DNA of 64,000 nucleotides from Variovorax sp. Sphag1AA (GTDB lineage Bacteria > Pseudomonadota > Gammaproteobacteria > Burkholderiales > Burkholderiaceae_C): positions 186,001 through 250,000 of the forward strand of contig NZ_JACHYC010000004.1 of assembly GCF_014192575.1 (NCBI RefSeq). Direction: 5' to 3'. Shown in pieces: positions 55,339 through 63,306 of the stretch. The notes beneath the pieces are model-generated. The model did no database searches and was not told the DNA's origin. It was given only the letters and a program-made list of their open reading frames with translations. A program made the position numbers and the translations under genes. The stretch's first letter is position 1; each line of letters begins with the position of its first letter.

Positions 55339-56604
55339 TCAGAGCGCTTGCGCGACGGCGGGTTGGGTGATGGCGGACTGGATGACGGCGCCGGACGCTT
55401 CGAGCGGCGGCGTGTCGCGGTCCATGAAGCTCAACAAGGTGGTCTTGCTGATAGCACCGCAGAAGCGGCCATCGCTTGCGACGACAGGCACCGCGCAGGC
55501 GGCTTGCGCGACTTGTCCGAAGAGACCGGCAACGGGTGCATCCGCCGCGATCGGGTTCAATGCGTCGAGGAAGGCATGTCGAAGTCCCAGCGGCCCCGAG
55601 TGACCATCGAGCGCTGCGCGCAAGGAATCAGCTGACACCGTGCCCAGATAGCGACGATCAGGGCTCACGACGTAGGCATGCTCGCGGTCCTGGTCCTCCA
55701 GCAGCTTCAGCGCGGCACGCGCACCGCGATCGGTGTGCTCGGAAACGATGGTCAGCGACTTGCGCGCGATGTCGGAAGCCTTGAAGACAGCCGCGGCATC
55801 CACGCCGCGGACAAAGCTGCGCACATAGTCGTTGGCCGGGCTTCGCAGGATCTCGTCCGGTGTGCCGATCTGGATGACCTGGCCGTCCTTCATGATCGCG
55901 ATGCGGTCGCCGATGCGCATCGCTTCGTCGAGGTCGTGCGAGATGAAGACGATGGTGCGGCGCTGCACTTGCTGCAGGCGCAGCAGCTCCGACTGCATCT
56001 CCGACCGGATGATCGGGTCCAGCGCAGAGAAGGCTTCGTCCATCAACAGGATCGATGGATTGGATGCAAGCGCACGGGCGAGACCGACGCGCTGCTGCAT
56101 GCCGCCCGAGAGTTCATCGGGATAACTCTCGCCCCACCCCGCCAAGCCCACCTGTGCCAAGGCCTGCTCGGCCTGCTCGAGCCGCTCTTTCTTGCCAACG
56201 CCCGCGAGGTCGAGACCGAAAGCGGCGTTCTCGCGAACCGTCATGTGCGGCATCAGCGCGAAGGACTGGAACACCATGCTGATGTCCTTGCGCCGCAGCG
56301 CGCGAAGCTCCGCGTCAGAGTGCCTGTTGATGTCCGCACCGTCGATCACGATGCGGCCCGCTGTGGGCTCGATCAGGCGGTTGAGCAGGCGCACCAGCGT
56401 CGACTTGCCCGAACCTGAAAGACCCATGATGACGAAGATCTCGCCTGCATGAATCTCGAAGGTGGCGTCGAACACGCCGATCGACTGTCCTGACTTGGCG
56501 AGGATTTCTTTCTTCGACAGCCCTTGGCGAACCAGCTTCAGTGCCTGGTTCGGCTGGTCGCCGAAAACCTTGAAAACGTGGTCGATGAGAATCGATTTGG
56601 CCAT
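55339..56604 (-). CDS. proV: Glycine betaine/proline ABC transporter ATP-binding protein
   Basis: The 421-aa ATPase has Walker A GLSGSGKST, signature LSGGMQQR, Walker B SILLMDEAFSALDP and switch SHDLDEAM, plus two C-terminal CBS domains (about 285-415) that can sense ionic strength or nucleotides. The N-terminus IDHVFKVFGDQPNQALKL is ProV-specific. It heads proVWX. A sigma-70-like promoter lies far upstream at 56964-56993, implying a leader of about 350 nt. Confidence 0.94.
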   Translation of the reverse strand: MAKSILIDHVFKVFGDQPNQALKLVRQGLSKKEILAKSGQSIGVFDATFEIHAGEIFVIMGLSGSGKSTLVRLLNRLIEPTAGRIVIDGADINRHSDAELRALRRKDISMVFQSFALMPHMTVRENAAFGLDLAGVGKKERLEQAEQALAQVGLAGWGESYPDELSGGMQQRVGLARALASNPSILLMDEAFSALDPIIRSEMQSELLRLQQVQRRTIVFISHDLDEAMRIGDRIAIMKDGQVIQIGTPDEILRSPANDYVRSFVRGVDAAAVFKASDIARKSLTIVSEHTDRGARAALKLLEDQDREHAYVVSPDRRYLGTVSADSLRAALDGHSGPLGLRHAFLDALNPIAADAPVAGLFGQVAQAACAVPVVASDGRFCGAISKTTLLSFMDRDTPPLEASGAVIQSAITQPAVAQAL

Positions 56605-56963
56605 TGGCCGATCTCCTTGTTGGAAGGTGGACAGGGAGTCGCCCCACGGGGGCGATCGAAGTCATGCCCTCGGCCAATGAGATCCGGATGTCGCATGCGA
56701 GCGCCGGCGAACCTCAGCGGGAGCCGACGGGCACTGAAACGACTTGGAGACGAGACCAGTGCCCGCCGAATGCTTCAATGCGAAGCTGCGGGCCTGGTCG
56801 AGGGGCACAGCTTGATGAGCACGGCTTGACAAAGGGGCCAGAACACTCCGGCCAGCGGCCTGCGCTACACGAGGCCAGAACCTGGACCGCGACGGGATTC
56901 GAACATCCGCGAGTAGTGCCAGGTGAGCGATCAGCACAGCGATGTGCCGATCGAAGGGTATGA

Positions 56964-56993
56964 ACTATAACTTTCCTGCATGGGTCGAGTCAA
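56964..56993 (-). promoter_or_regulatory. Sigma-70-like promoter of proVWX
   Basis: Read on the minus strand, TTGACT (56988-56993) and TATAGT (56964-56969) are separated by 18 nt, a strong consensus match for this GC-rich genome. Transcription would start near 56957. Confidence 0.6.
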
Positions 56994-57087
56994 GTTGGGG
57001 CGGCTCAAGACCCTTGTGTCACAGGCCGGCAATCAACGCACTTTCGGAAAGCAGCGTTGCGGCTGGACTCCTTTTTATCGTCTCTCT

Positions 57088-57101
57088 TCGTTCCTAGACT
57101 T
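57088..57101 (+). promoter_or_regulatory. Shared 14-mer, copy 1
   Basis: TCGTTCCTAGACTT occurs here, 57 nt upstream of the receiver-like gene, and identically at 57680-57693. The inner TAGACT resembles a -10 hexamer, followed by CCAT/GCAT about 7 nt later where transcription could start. No good -35 accompanies it. Confidence 0.45.
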
Positions 57102-57158
57102 CTCTCCATGAGCTCGCGCTGACTCGCTGCGGGCTCAAGGTGAGAGAGGTGGTTCGAC

Positions 57159-57662
57159 ATGAATACATCGATGATTGAAAGCGGATTGGTGCAACACCAT
57201 CACCCGGCCAGAGATCGAGTCGCGGTGTTCGCGACCGACATCTATACGCGCATGCGACGGCTGCAGACCATCCGATCGCTCGGGATCGAGCCGCGCCCCT
57301 ACAGCCGGATGCAGGATCTGATCGACGCCCTTCATGCCGGACGCCACTTCAAGATGGTGCTGGCGGTGATCGAAGGCAGCGCGGCCCTTGCACTGAGGAA
57401 GGCGGAAGTTCTGCGCTATCGGTCGCCGCCCAGCGCGCCTTTCGTCTTCCTGTGGGCTCCGCCGACCACCGGCACTTCGCGGATGCCCTCCTCCTTCGCC
57501 GAAGAGCTGGGTTTTCTTTCATGGCCTCTCACGGAGCTGGAACTGCGCTCGCGAATTGCCCAGCTGATCGATGGCAGTGACGCCACTCAACTGGCGTCAA
57601 TCGATCTGCAGCCAAAGACGTGGACTAATGCCTTTTCGGACCCGCGCGTTGCGCCGGCCTGA
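57159..57662 (+). CDS. Receiver-like (degenerate CheY fold) hypothetical protein
   Basis: The 167-aa cytosolic protein has an alternating beta/alpha pattern from residue 20: VAVFATD, LGIEPRPY, MVLAVIEG, FVFLWAP, then a C-terminal helix (ELELRSRIAQLI). The layout resembles a response-regulator receiver, but the phosphorylatable Asp expected after beta3 is not present (VLAVIEG), and there is no output domain. It could be a phosphorylation-independent signalling or scaffold protein. The assignment rests on pattern only. Confidence 0.6.
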   Translation: MNTSMIESGLVQHHHPARDRVAVFATDIYTRMRRLQTIRSLGIEPRPYSRMQDLIDALHAGRHFKMVLAVIEGSAALALRKAEVLRYRSPPSAPFVFLWAPPTTGTSRMPSSFAEELGFLSWPLTELELRSRIAQLIDGSDATQLASIDLQPKTWTNAFSDPRVAPA

Positions 57663-57679
57663 CTGTCCATCGCCTGCAA

Positions 57680-57693
57680 TCGTTCCTAGACTT
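57680..57693 (+). promoter_or_regulatory. Shared 14-mer, copy 2
   Basis: TCGTTCCTAGACTT, identical to the motif at 57088-57101, lies 26 nt upstream of the 70-aa gene. The two copies suggest the adjacent genes have separate but co-regulated promoters. Confidence 0.45.
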
Positions 57694-57719
57694 TGCTGCA
57701 TAGCGGCCAGGAGACGCAC

Positions 57720-57932
57720 ATGACTTCGCTCACTCGCTCTCATCCTCAAAGCGACTTCGAGATTCGCTTCCAGTCCCTCCATCACCCGGGCTATTGCATG
57801 GCGTTCGAATGCAATGCATCCGGGCAGGTCAACCTTGATGAACTCCCGGAACGCGCTCGTCAAAACTACTTCTTCGCGCGCGCGATGACGGGTCGCGAAT
57901 TCGCCTATCCGATCGTCGCGCGCCGCGGCTGA
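57720..57932 (+). CDS. Small conserved-looking hypothetical protein
   Basis: This 70-aa protein has no signal or membrane segment. The sequence around FEIRFQSLHHPGYCMAFECNASGQVNLDELPERAR looks like a compact folded domain, and I recall similar small proteins in other Burkholderiales. AGGAG lies 8 nt before the ATG at 57720; codons from 57693 onward would cover the shared promoter motif. The function is unknown. Confidence 0.7.
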   Translation: MTSLTRSHPQSDFEIRFQSLHHPGYCMAFECNASGQVNLDELPERARQNYFFARAMTGREFAYPIVARRG

Positions 57933-57946
57933 CCCATCCGTGCGTT

Positions 57947-58546
57947 CTATGGGCAGCGCGCCGAGATCCATTGCGCCCACTTCGCGGCGCACGCTGCCCG
58001 CACGGCGTCGTCGCGACTGTTCGGGTCGTACGCGCCGAGCGATTGCCACAGAGTTGTCCAGTCGCCCGCTTCGGGCATAGCGCTGACAAGTGTCTGGACC
58101 ACCAGCAACGCGCGTTGCCGCGTGACTGGATTCGGTGCGTCGAGCAATGGCGCGACCGACGGCAGCACATCGCGCCCACGTGCGATCAGCACGTAGGTCG
58201 CGATGGTGTGCGGCGTATGCAGCACGTCGGGATAGTCGTCGATGGTGCGCACCAGCGCATCGAGCGAGCGCCAGTCGCCGATCGCAGCCAGCGCCTGCGC
58301 GGCGCGCCCACGCACGAGCGGCTCGGGGTCCGACAGCGCATCTGCCAACGCATCGGCCGCTGCAGGGTCGCCGGTCTCGGCGAGCCCTTCGGCGGACTTC
58401 TCGCGTACGTCTGCATCCGCGCTCGCCAGTCCGCGCAGAAAGACCGGCGTCGATACACGCCCCGCGATCACGAGCGCGGTGTACGCACTCATACGGTCGG
58501 CCGGGTCTGCCGCGTCGAGTCCGCCGAGATCCGTCGGGGTGTTCAT
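57947..58546 (-). CDS. HEAT-repeat protein
   Basis: This 199-aa all-helical protein has clear HEAT-like repeats: VREKSAEGLAETGDPAAADALADALSD and VRGRAAQALAAIGDWRSLDALVRTI, with a further one near 130-160. Such proteins usually act as scaffolds or lyase-like modules for tetrapyrroles, but nothing here specifies a partner. CAGGAG precedes the ATG at 58544-58546. The DedA gene ends 22 nt upstream on the same strand. Confidence 0.8.
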   Translation of the reverse strand: MNTPTDLGGLDAADPADRMSAYTALVIAGRVSTPVFLRGLASADADVREKSAEGLAETGDPAAADALADALSDPEPLVRGRAAQALAAIGDWRSLDALVRTIDDYPDVLHTPHTIATYVLIARGRDVLPSVAPLLDAPNPVTRQRALLVVQTLVSAMPEAGDWTTLWQSLGAYDPNSRDDAVRAACAAKWAQWISARCP

Positions 58547-58568
58547 GGTCTGGCTCCTGGGTCGGACG

Positions 58569-59138
58569 CTAGCGCGCGGCCGCCCGCGACCGCCGCCATC
58601 GACGGACCAACGTGATGACGATTGCAGCACCGACGATGAGCACCGTGCCGATCAGCTCGATCCGCTCCACATCGCCAATCAACGCATCGAGCGCGGAGCC
58701 AAAGAGGAAGCCCACCGAGCCCACGAGCGGCGCCCACAGCAGCGCGCCGAGGAAATTGAAGGTGGCAAAGCGGCGCGGGGGCATGTGCATGGCGCCGATC
58801 GCGATGGGGCCGGCGATGCGCAATCCGTACACGAAACGCACACCCATGACCACCAGCGCGTCGTAGCGCTTCAGAGAGACGGCGACGCGCTCCGCACGCC
58901 GCGCCAGCGCGGGCAGGCGCGCGAGCAGTGCGGGGCCCCGGTAGCGGCCAATCCAGTAGAAGAGCTGATCGCCCAGCGTAGCGCCGATCACCGCGACCGC
59001 CAGGGTGAGGGGCACCGTGAGATGACCGTGGTGGCACGCGAATCCCGCCAGGATGAGGATCGTCTCGCCCTCCAGCAGGCAGCCGATGAAGACGGCCAGA
59101 TAGCCGTAGTCAGCGAGCAGTTGAAGAATGAACGGCAT
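58569..59138 (-). CDS. DedA-family membrane protein
   Basis: This 189-aa inner-membrane protein has an N-terminal hydrophobic segment, then the DedA/VTT motifs ILAGFACHHGHL, ATLGDQLFYWIGRYRG, FVYGLRIAGPIAIGAMHMPPRRFATFN and FLGALLWAPLVG. DedA proteins are linked to lipid carrier recycling (undecaprenyl phosphate or phosphatidylethanolamine flipping) and membrane homeostasis. GGAGGAG lies about 10 nt before the ATG at 59136-59138. Confidence 0.88.
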   Translation of the reverse strand: MPFILQLLADYGYLAVFIGCLLEGETILILAGFACHHGHLTVPLTLAVAVIGATLGDQLFYWIGRYRGPALLARLPALARRAERVAVSLKRYDALVVMGVRFVYGLRIAGPIAIGAMHMPPRRFATFNFLGALLWAPLVGSVGFLFGSALDALIGDVERIELIGTVLIVGAAIVITLVRRWRRSRAAAR

Positions 59139-59181
59139 GCGAGCGCACTCCTCCGTGTCGCGCGCATTGTGCGCCCAATGC

Positions 59182-59529
59182 TCAACCCAGGCTGGAAGTC
59201 CACTGGGACCAGATGCCGAGCAGCACCGCCGCGCCCACGCACCACGCCACCGTCGCCGCAATCAGCGTGACCGGCAGCGACGTCTTCACGCTGAGCCAAT
59301 ACACCACCGCGAGATAGATCGCGTAGGGCACCAACGACAGCAGTCCGAAGAGCGCGGTGGTGCGCAAGTCGGCCGCCGAGCGCTCGGTGCCCACGATGTA
59401 GTGCGCGATCAGCGCAAAGGTGGGAAAGAGCGGCACGAGGCCCGCGATATAGAAGTTCTTCGTCTTCGACAGCAGCGCGATGAGAAGCACCGCGACGGCA
59501 CCAAGAAGGCACTTGAAAAGCAGCGACAC
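59182..59529 (-). CDS. GlpM-family (YdgC-like) membrane protein
   Basis: This 115-aa protein has four hydrophobic helices. LLSKTKNFYIAGLVPLFPTFALIAHYIVGTERS is the GlpM/YdgC hallmark and matches E. coli YdgC closely. GlpM was named for an effect on alginate in Pseudomonas; its molecular role is unknown. It lies 43 nt before the DedA gene on the same strand. Confidence 0.88.
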   Translation of the reverse strand: MSLLFKCLLGAVAVLLIALLSKTKNFYIAGLVPLFPTFALIAHYIVGTERSAADLRTTALFGLLSLVPYAIYLAVVYWLSVKTSLPVTLIAATVAWCVGAAVLLGIWSQWTSSLG

Positions 59530-59672
59530 GGGATGTAAGACAGAGACGGGGAGTGTGGAGCGCCGATCTTACGTGCTACCTCGGCCGAGGGATGCAGGTC
59601 CTCGATCGGACGCCTATGCTGATACCCACAACAACAGGCGGTCAGGTCAAGCAGACGCATAGGGGGTACGCC

Positions 59673-59999
59673 ATGAAGCTCGTTCGGGCTCTTTCCCTTT
59701 CGGTGGCCACGCTGGCCGGCGTGGCGTCCCAATCCACACTTGCGGATCCTCAGCGCGCCCAGGTGGCTGAGCTGAAGACCGTCTACCTCACCTGCGAGCA
59801 AGCCGCGAGCCGCACGATCCTGGACATGGCGGCTGCGGCCTTCTGCTCGCGCTATGCGGAAGAACTGCTCCGGCGTGGCTTCGCCGGGGATTTCAACCAA
59901 CTGCTCGCGTGGTGGCGTGAGGCAAAGAACGACGCGATTTCCATCCAAGGCGGCACGCCTGACGCCACGGATGAGCAGGGGTCGCCAACCACCCACTGA
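59673..59999 (+). CDS. Small exported hypothetical protein
   Basis: This 108-aa protein has a Sec signal peptide (MKLVRALSLSVATLAGVASQSTLA, cleavage near residue 24). The mature part has two Cys (TCEQAASR, FCSRYAEELLRR) that could form a disulfide, and Trp-rich LLAWWREAK. AGGGGG is spaced 8 nt before the ATG. I recognise no domain; a periplasmic role is likely. Confidence 0.75.
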   Translation: MKLVRALSLSVATLAGVASQSTLADPQRAQVAELKTVYLTCEQAASRTILDMAAAAFCSRYAEELLRRGFAGDFNQLLAWWREAKNDAISIQGGTPDATDEQGSPTTH

Positions 60000-60082
60000 C
60001 GTCGGGTGCATCGGCAATTGCACGCGCGCCGGCCGCCGCGCGGCGCAAGAATGGCGCGTTCCAACGTTCCGAAGGACGCGCC

Positions 60083-60457
60083 ATGCTGCAGCAATCCCCT
60101 CTCTACGCCTACATCCCGGCCAAGGACCTCGCACGGGCCCGGCAGTTCTACGAAGGCAAGCTCGGGTTCAAGCCGAAGGCCGAGATCGCGGGCGGCGTGC
60201 ACTACGACTTCGGCGGCGGCACCGGCGCCTTCCTCTATCCGACACCGAACGCAGGCACGTCCCAGGCCAGCCAGGCTTTCTGGCAGGTGGCGGACATCCG
60301 CAAGGAAGTGGCCGAGCTGAAAGGCCGTGGCGTGGTGTTCGAGAACTACGACATGCCCGGCAAGGATGCCGATGGCATCGTCACCAACGGCGGCGCGATG
60401 GCCGCGTGGTTCAAGGACAGCGAAGGCAACATCATGGCGGTGATCCAGAGCGCCTGA
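60083..60457 (+). CDS. VOC-family (glyoxalase-like) protein
   Basis: This 124-aa single VOC module has the beta-alpha-beta pattern: YAYIPAKDLARARQFYEGKLGFKPK, FGGGTGAFLYPTPNAG and AAWFKDSEGNIMAVIQSA. Metal ligands of true glyoxalase I are not all present, so the enzyme class is open (lyase, dioxygenase or binding protein). It stands alone before the convergent EVE gene. Confidence 0.85.
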   Translation: MLQQSPLYAYIPAKDLARARQFYEGKLGFKPKAEIAGGVHYDFGGGTGAFLYPTPNAGTSQASQAFWQVADIRKEVAELKGRGVVFENYDMPGKDADGIVTNGGAMAAWFKDSEGNIMAVIQSA

Positions 60458-60474
60458 ACCCCGGCGCGGCCTTC

Positions 60475-60939
60475 TCAGGCGAGCAGTTCTTCGGTGATCA
60501 ACTTCCAGTGCTTCTCGTCGACCGGCGTGATCGACAGCCGGTTTCCCTTGCGCAGGACGATCATGTCGGCCAGCGCAGGATTGGCCCGCATCTCGGGCAA
60601 CGACAGCAGCTTCGTCTTGCGCAGTGCCTTCACGTCGACCAGGATCCAGCGCGGCGATTCGGCCTTGGAGTCCGCGTCGTAGTACGGCGATTTCGGATCG
60701 AATTGCGTCGGGTCGGTCTTGGGCCCAGAGACAACGCGCGCAATGCCGACGATGCCCGGCTGCGGGCAACTGGAGTGATAGAACAGCACACCGTCGCCGA
60801 CCTGCATGACTTCCTTCATGTACTTGCGTGCCTGGAAGCCGCGCACGCCGGTCCACCCGACCGTGGAGTCAGGCGCGGCGATCGCGTCGTCGATCGAGAC
60901 ATCGTCGGGTTCGGATTTCATCAGCCAGTACTGGGTCAT
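60475..60939 (-). CDS. EVE-domain protein
   Basis: This 154-aa protein is essentially one EVE domain: YWLMKSEPDD at the start, GWTGVRGFQARKYMKEVMQVGDGVLFYHS and PRWILVDV later. EVE domains belong to the PUA/YTH superfamily and bind modified bases in DNA or RNA. The ATG overlaps the dehydratase stop by 4 nt, but a shared pathway is not obvious. Confidence 0.9.
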   Translation of the reverse strand: MTQYWLMKSEPDDVSIDDAIAAPDSTVGWTGVRGFQARKYMKEVMQVGDGVLFYHSSCPQPGIVGIARVVSGPKTDPTQFDPKSPYYDADSKAESPRWILVDVKALRKTKLLSLPEMRANPALADMIVLRKGNRLSITPVDEKHWKLITEELLA

Positions 60940-62675
60940 GATCCTGCCTTTTTGGGTGCGCGAAGGAAGTCGAAATCAGCCCCCTGGTCGGCCTGTGTGA
61001 CCGACTGGAGGAAGAGCTTGCGATAGCCGCGTTCGGCAGTGGGCTCGGTGATGGGGCATTCGCGAGCGCGGCGCGCCAACTCTTCATCCGGAACCAGCAG
61101 CGAGAGTTCGCGGTTCGCCACGCTCAGGCGAATGCGGTCGCCGCTGCGCACATGGGCCAGCGGCCCGCCCACCGCGGATTCCGGCGTGACGTGCAGCACG
61201 ATGGTGCCGAAGGCAGTGCCGCTCATGCGGCCGTCGGAAATGCGAACGATGTCTTTCACGCCCGCGCGCGCGAGCTTGCGCGGAATGGGCATGTAGCCCG
61301 CCTCAGGCATGCCCGGCGCGCCTTTGGGACCGATGTTCTTGAGCACGAGGATGTCGTCACGCGTCACATCGAGGTCATCGCTGTCGATGCGGCGCGCGAG
61401 GTCTTCGAGGTTCTCGAACACCACCGCCCTGCCCTCGTGCTCCATGAGTTGCGCATCCGCTGCCGACTGCTTGATGATCGCGCCCCCCGGCGCGAGATTG
61501 CCCCGCAGCACCGCGATGCCGCCTTGCGGATAGATCGGCTTTGCGATGCTGCGCACCACGTCCTGCTTGAAGCCCGGGCCGGCGCGCTCGATCTCTTCGC
61601 CGAGCATCCGGCCAGTGACGGTGAGCGCGTCGAGTCGCAATAGAGGCTTGAGCTCACGCAGCAGCGTCGCCATGCCGCCGGCGGCGTGGAAGTCCTCCAT
61701 GTAGTGCTGCCCCGAGGGCTTGAGGTCCAGCAGCACCGGCGTTTCGCGCCCCATGCGGTCGAGCGTAGCGAGATCGATGTCAAGCCCCATCCGGCCCGCG
61801 ATCGCCGCAAGATGCACGATGCCATTGGTCGATCCGCCGATGGCCAGCAGCACGCGCATCGCGTTCTCAAAGGCAGCGGGCGTGAGCACCTTGTCGATGG
61901 TGAGCCGGTCGCGCGCGATCTGCACGGCTTGCGCGCCAGTCTGCTCGGCGATGCGGATGCGGTCCGCCGTGACCGCGGGCGGCGACGCCCCGCCCGGCAC
62001 CGTCATGCCCATCGCTTCGGCGAGGCAGGCCATGGTGCTCGCGGTGCCCATCACCGAGCAGGTGCCGACGCTTGCGACGAGTTCGTTGTTGACCTCGGCC
62101 GTCTCGGCGGCGTCGATCTCCTCAGCGCGAAAGCGCGCCCAGTAGCGGCGGCAATCGGTGCAGGCGCCGACGCGCTCGCCGCGATGGCTGCCGGTCAGCA
62201 TCGAACCGGTGATGAGCTGGATCGCCGGCAAACCGGCCGATGCAGCGCCCATGAGCTGCGCAGGCACCGTCTTGTCACATCCACCGATGAGCACCACCGC
62301 GTCCATGGGCTGCGCGCGGATCATCTCCTCGGTGTCCATGGACATCAGGTTGCGCAGGTACATGCTGGTGGGCGCCGCGAAGCTCTCGTGGATCGAGATG
62401 GTCGGGAACTCCATCGGCAGCCCACCCGCAAGCATGACCCCGCGCTTGACCGCATCGATGAGCTGCGGCGCATTGCCGTGGCACGGGTTGTAGGCGCTGC
62501 CGGTGTTGGCGATGCCGATCACCGGCCGATCGAGCGCGGCGTCGGTGAAGCCGGCGCCCTTGATGAAGGCCTTGCGCAGGAAGAGCGAAAAGCCCTGGTC
62601 GCCGTAGCTGGTCAATCCCTTGCGCATGCCGCCGGTGTCGGCGGAGTCGTCGGGATCGAAGGGAGAACTGGACAT
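60936..62675 (-). CDS. IlvD/Edd-family dehydratase, L-arabinonate dehydratase type
   Basis: This 579-aa Fe-S enzyme of the sugar-acid branch dehydrates aldonates to 2-keto-3-deoxy acids. Cluster cysteines are C65 (NPCHGN), C133 (GGCDKT) and C206 (GTCSVMG), with spacings of 68 and 73 as I recall for [2Fe-2S] L-arabinonate dehydratase. GACTDCRRYWARFRAEEID is typical of this subgroup and absent from IlvD and Edd. The substrate may be L-arabinonate, D-xylonate, D-fuconate or similar. The ATG at 62673-62675 gives the usual length. Confidence 0.88.
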   Translation of the reverse strand: MSSSPFDPDDSADTGGMRKGLTSYGDQGFSLFLRKAFIKGAGFTDAALDRPVIGIANTGSAYNPCHGNAPQLIDAVKRGVMLAGGLPMEFPTISIHESFAAPTSMYLRNLMSMDTEEMIRAQPMDAVVLIGGCDKTVPAQLMGAASAGLPAIQLITGSMLTGSHRGERVGACTDCRRYWARFRAEEIDAAETAEVNNELVASVGTCSVMGTASTMACLAEAMGMTVPGGASPPAVTADRIRIAEQTGAQAVQIARDRLTIDKVLTPAAFENAMRVLLAIGGSTNGIVHLAAIAGRMGLDIDLATLDRMGRETPVLLDLKPSGQHYMEDFHAAGGMATLLRELKPLLRLDALTVTGRMLGEEIERAGPGFKQDVVRSIAKPIYPQGGIAVLRGNLAPGGAIIKQSAADAQLMEHEGRAVVFENLEDLARRIDSDDLDVTRDDILVLKNIGPKGAPGMPEAGYMPIPRKLARAGVKDIVRISDGRMSGTAFGTIVLHVTPESAVGGPLAHVRSGDRIRLSVANRELSLLVPDEELARRARECPITEPTAERGYRKLFLQSVTQADQGADFDFLRAPKKAGS

Positions 62676-62747
62676 GAAATGCCTCGGGAATCGTGTGAAG
62701 GAGGTTTGTACGCGATCCGCGCCTTGCTGCACACCGCTAAGCTCTCG

Positions 62748-62768
62748 CCCCATGTGCGTCACACGGGG
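62748..62768 (+). promoter_or_regulatory. Inverted repeat covering the ribosome-binding site of the NlpE-like gene
   Basis: CCCC-A-TGTG-CGT-CACA-C-GGGG forms a 9-bp stem with one mismatch; the last GGGG is the probable Shine-Dalgarno 9-10 nt before the ATG at 62778. Folding would hide it. It could be a translational switch or a protein-binding dyad. Confidence 0.35.
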
Positions 62769-62777
62769 AAGCCGGAA

Positions 62778-63188
62778 ATGAATCGACAGCCCATGCGCAA
62801 ACCGATGCGGGTCGCCACCAGCGTCCTGCTGGCCGTGCTCACGACCAGCCTGCATGCGCAACAGCCAGTGCGCTGGCGCGGCGACTTCGTCTACTTTGCC
62901 GACTCGGCGATCTTCACCGACTGCAAGACCGGCCAGCGGTGGCCCGTAGCGCAGGCCGGCGACTATCTTGCGCTGGAGGAGGCCTACCTGCGGTGGCAGG
63001 GCGCGCCGAAGGCACCGCTGCTCGCGAACTTCGATGGGCGCATCGAGGTCCGCGAACCGATGGAAGGCCCGGCACGCGAGCACATGGTGGTCGATCGGTT
63101 CGTCTCGGTGCAGCCGGGCAGTTCCTGCGAGTCGCTTGCTACGCCCGGCGGCGTCAAGGTCGTGCCGCAGGCGAGCGGGTCGATGTAA
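62778..63188 (+). CDS. Stand-alone NlpE C-terminal-domain-like exported protein
   Basis: The 136-aa protein has a signal peptide (about 1-28, TSLHAQQ) and then one domain. FVYFADSAIFTDCKTGQRWPV and the later GSSCESL correspond to the C-terminal half of E. coli NlpE (YMADAATFTDCATGKRF, DCSSL), including both Cys. The NlpE N-terminal domain and lipobox are missing, so it should be soluble in the periplasm. In NlpE this half helps sense redox or surface stress; transfer of that role is inference. An alternative ATG lies at 62793. Confidence 0.72.
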   Translation: MNRQPMRKPMRVATSVLLAVLTTSLHAQQPVRWRGDFVYFADSAIFTDCKTGQRWPVAQAGDYLALEEAYLRWQGAPKAPLLANFDGRIEVREPMEGPAREHMVVDRFVSVQPGSSCESLATPGGVKVVPQASGSM

Positions 63189-63306
63189 CAAAGTCTCTCC
63201 CGATTGCCTGCCGTGGCGAAATGCGCAAGTCTTCGGATTTTGTGAAACACGCCGATCGCAGAATCCGCCGTTCCCCTATCCCTTCAACCACTCAGCGGAG
63301 TTATTC

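Larger units (their letters stand above)
56605..57158. other. Non-coding stretch: proV leader and upstream region
   Basis: I find no convincing gene in these 554 nt; short open frames on both strands lack codon bias and recognisable motifs. The part below 56957 would be the untranslated proV leader. It contains a 9-bp perfect stem CGGGCACTG/CAGTGCCCG (56728-56736 with 56757-56765) around a 20-nt loop. The upper part holds the promoter of proV and, near 57088-57101, a motif shared with the next small-gene promoter. Confidence 0.6.

Noticed and set aside
56891..56920. Minus-strand GTTCGAATCCCG resembles a tRNA T-loop
   Set aside because: The T-stem does not pair, and there is no D-arm, anticodon arm or matching acceptor upstream.
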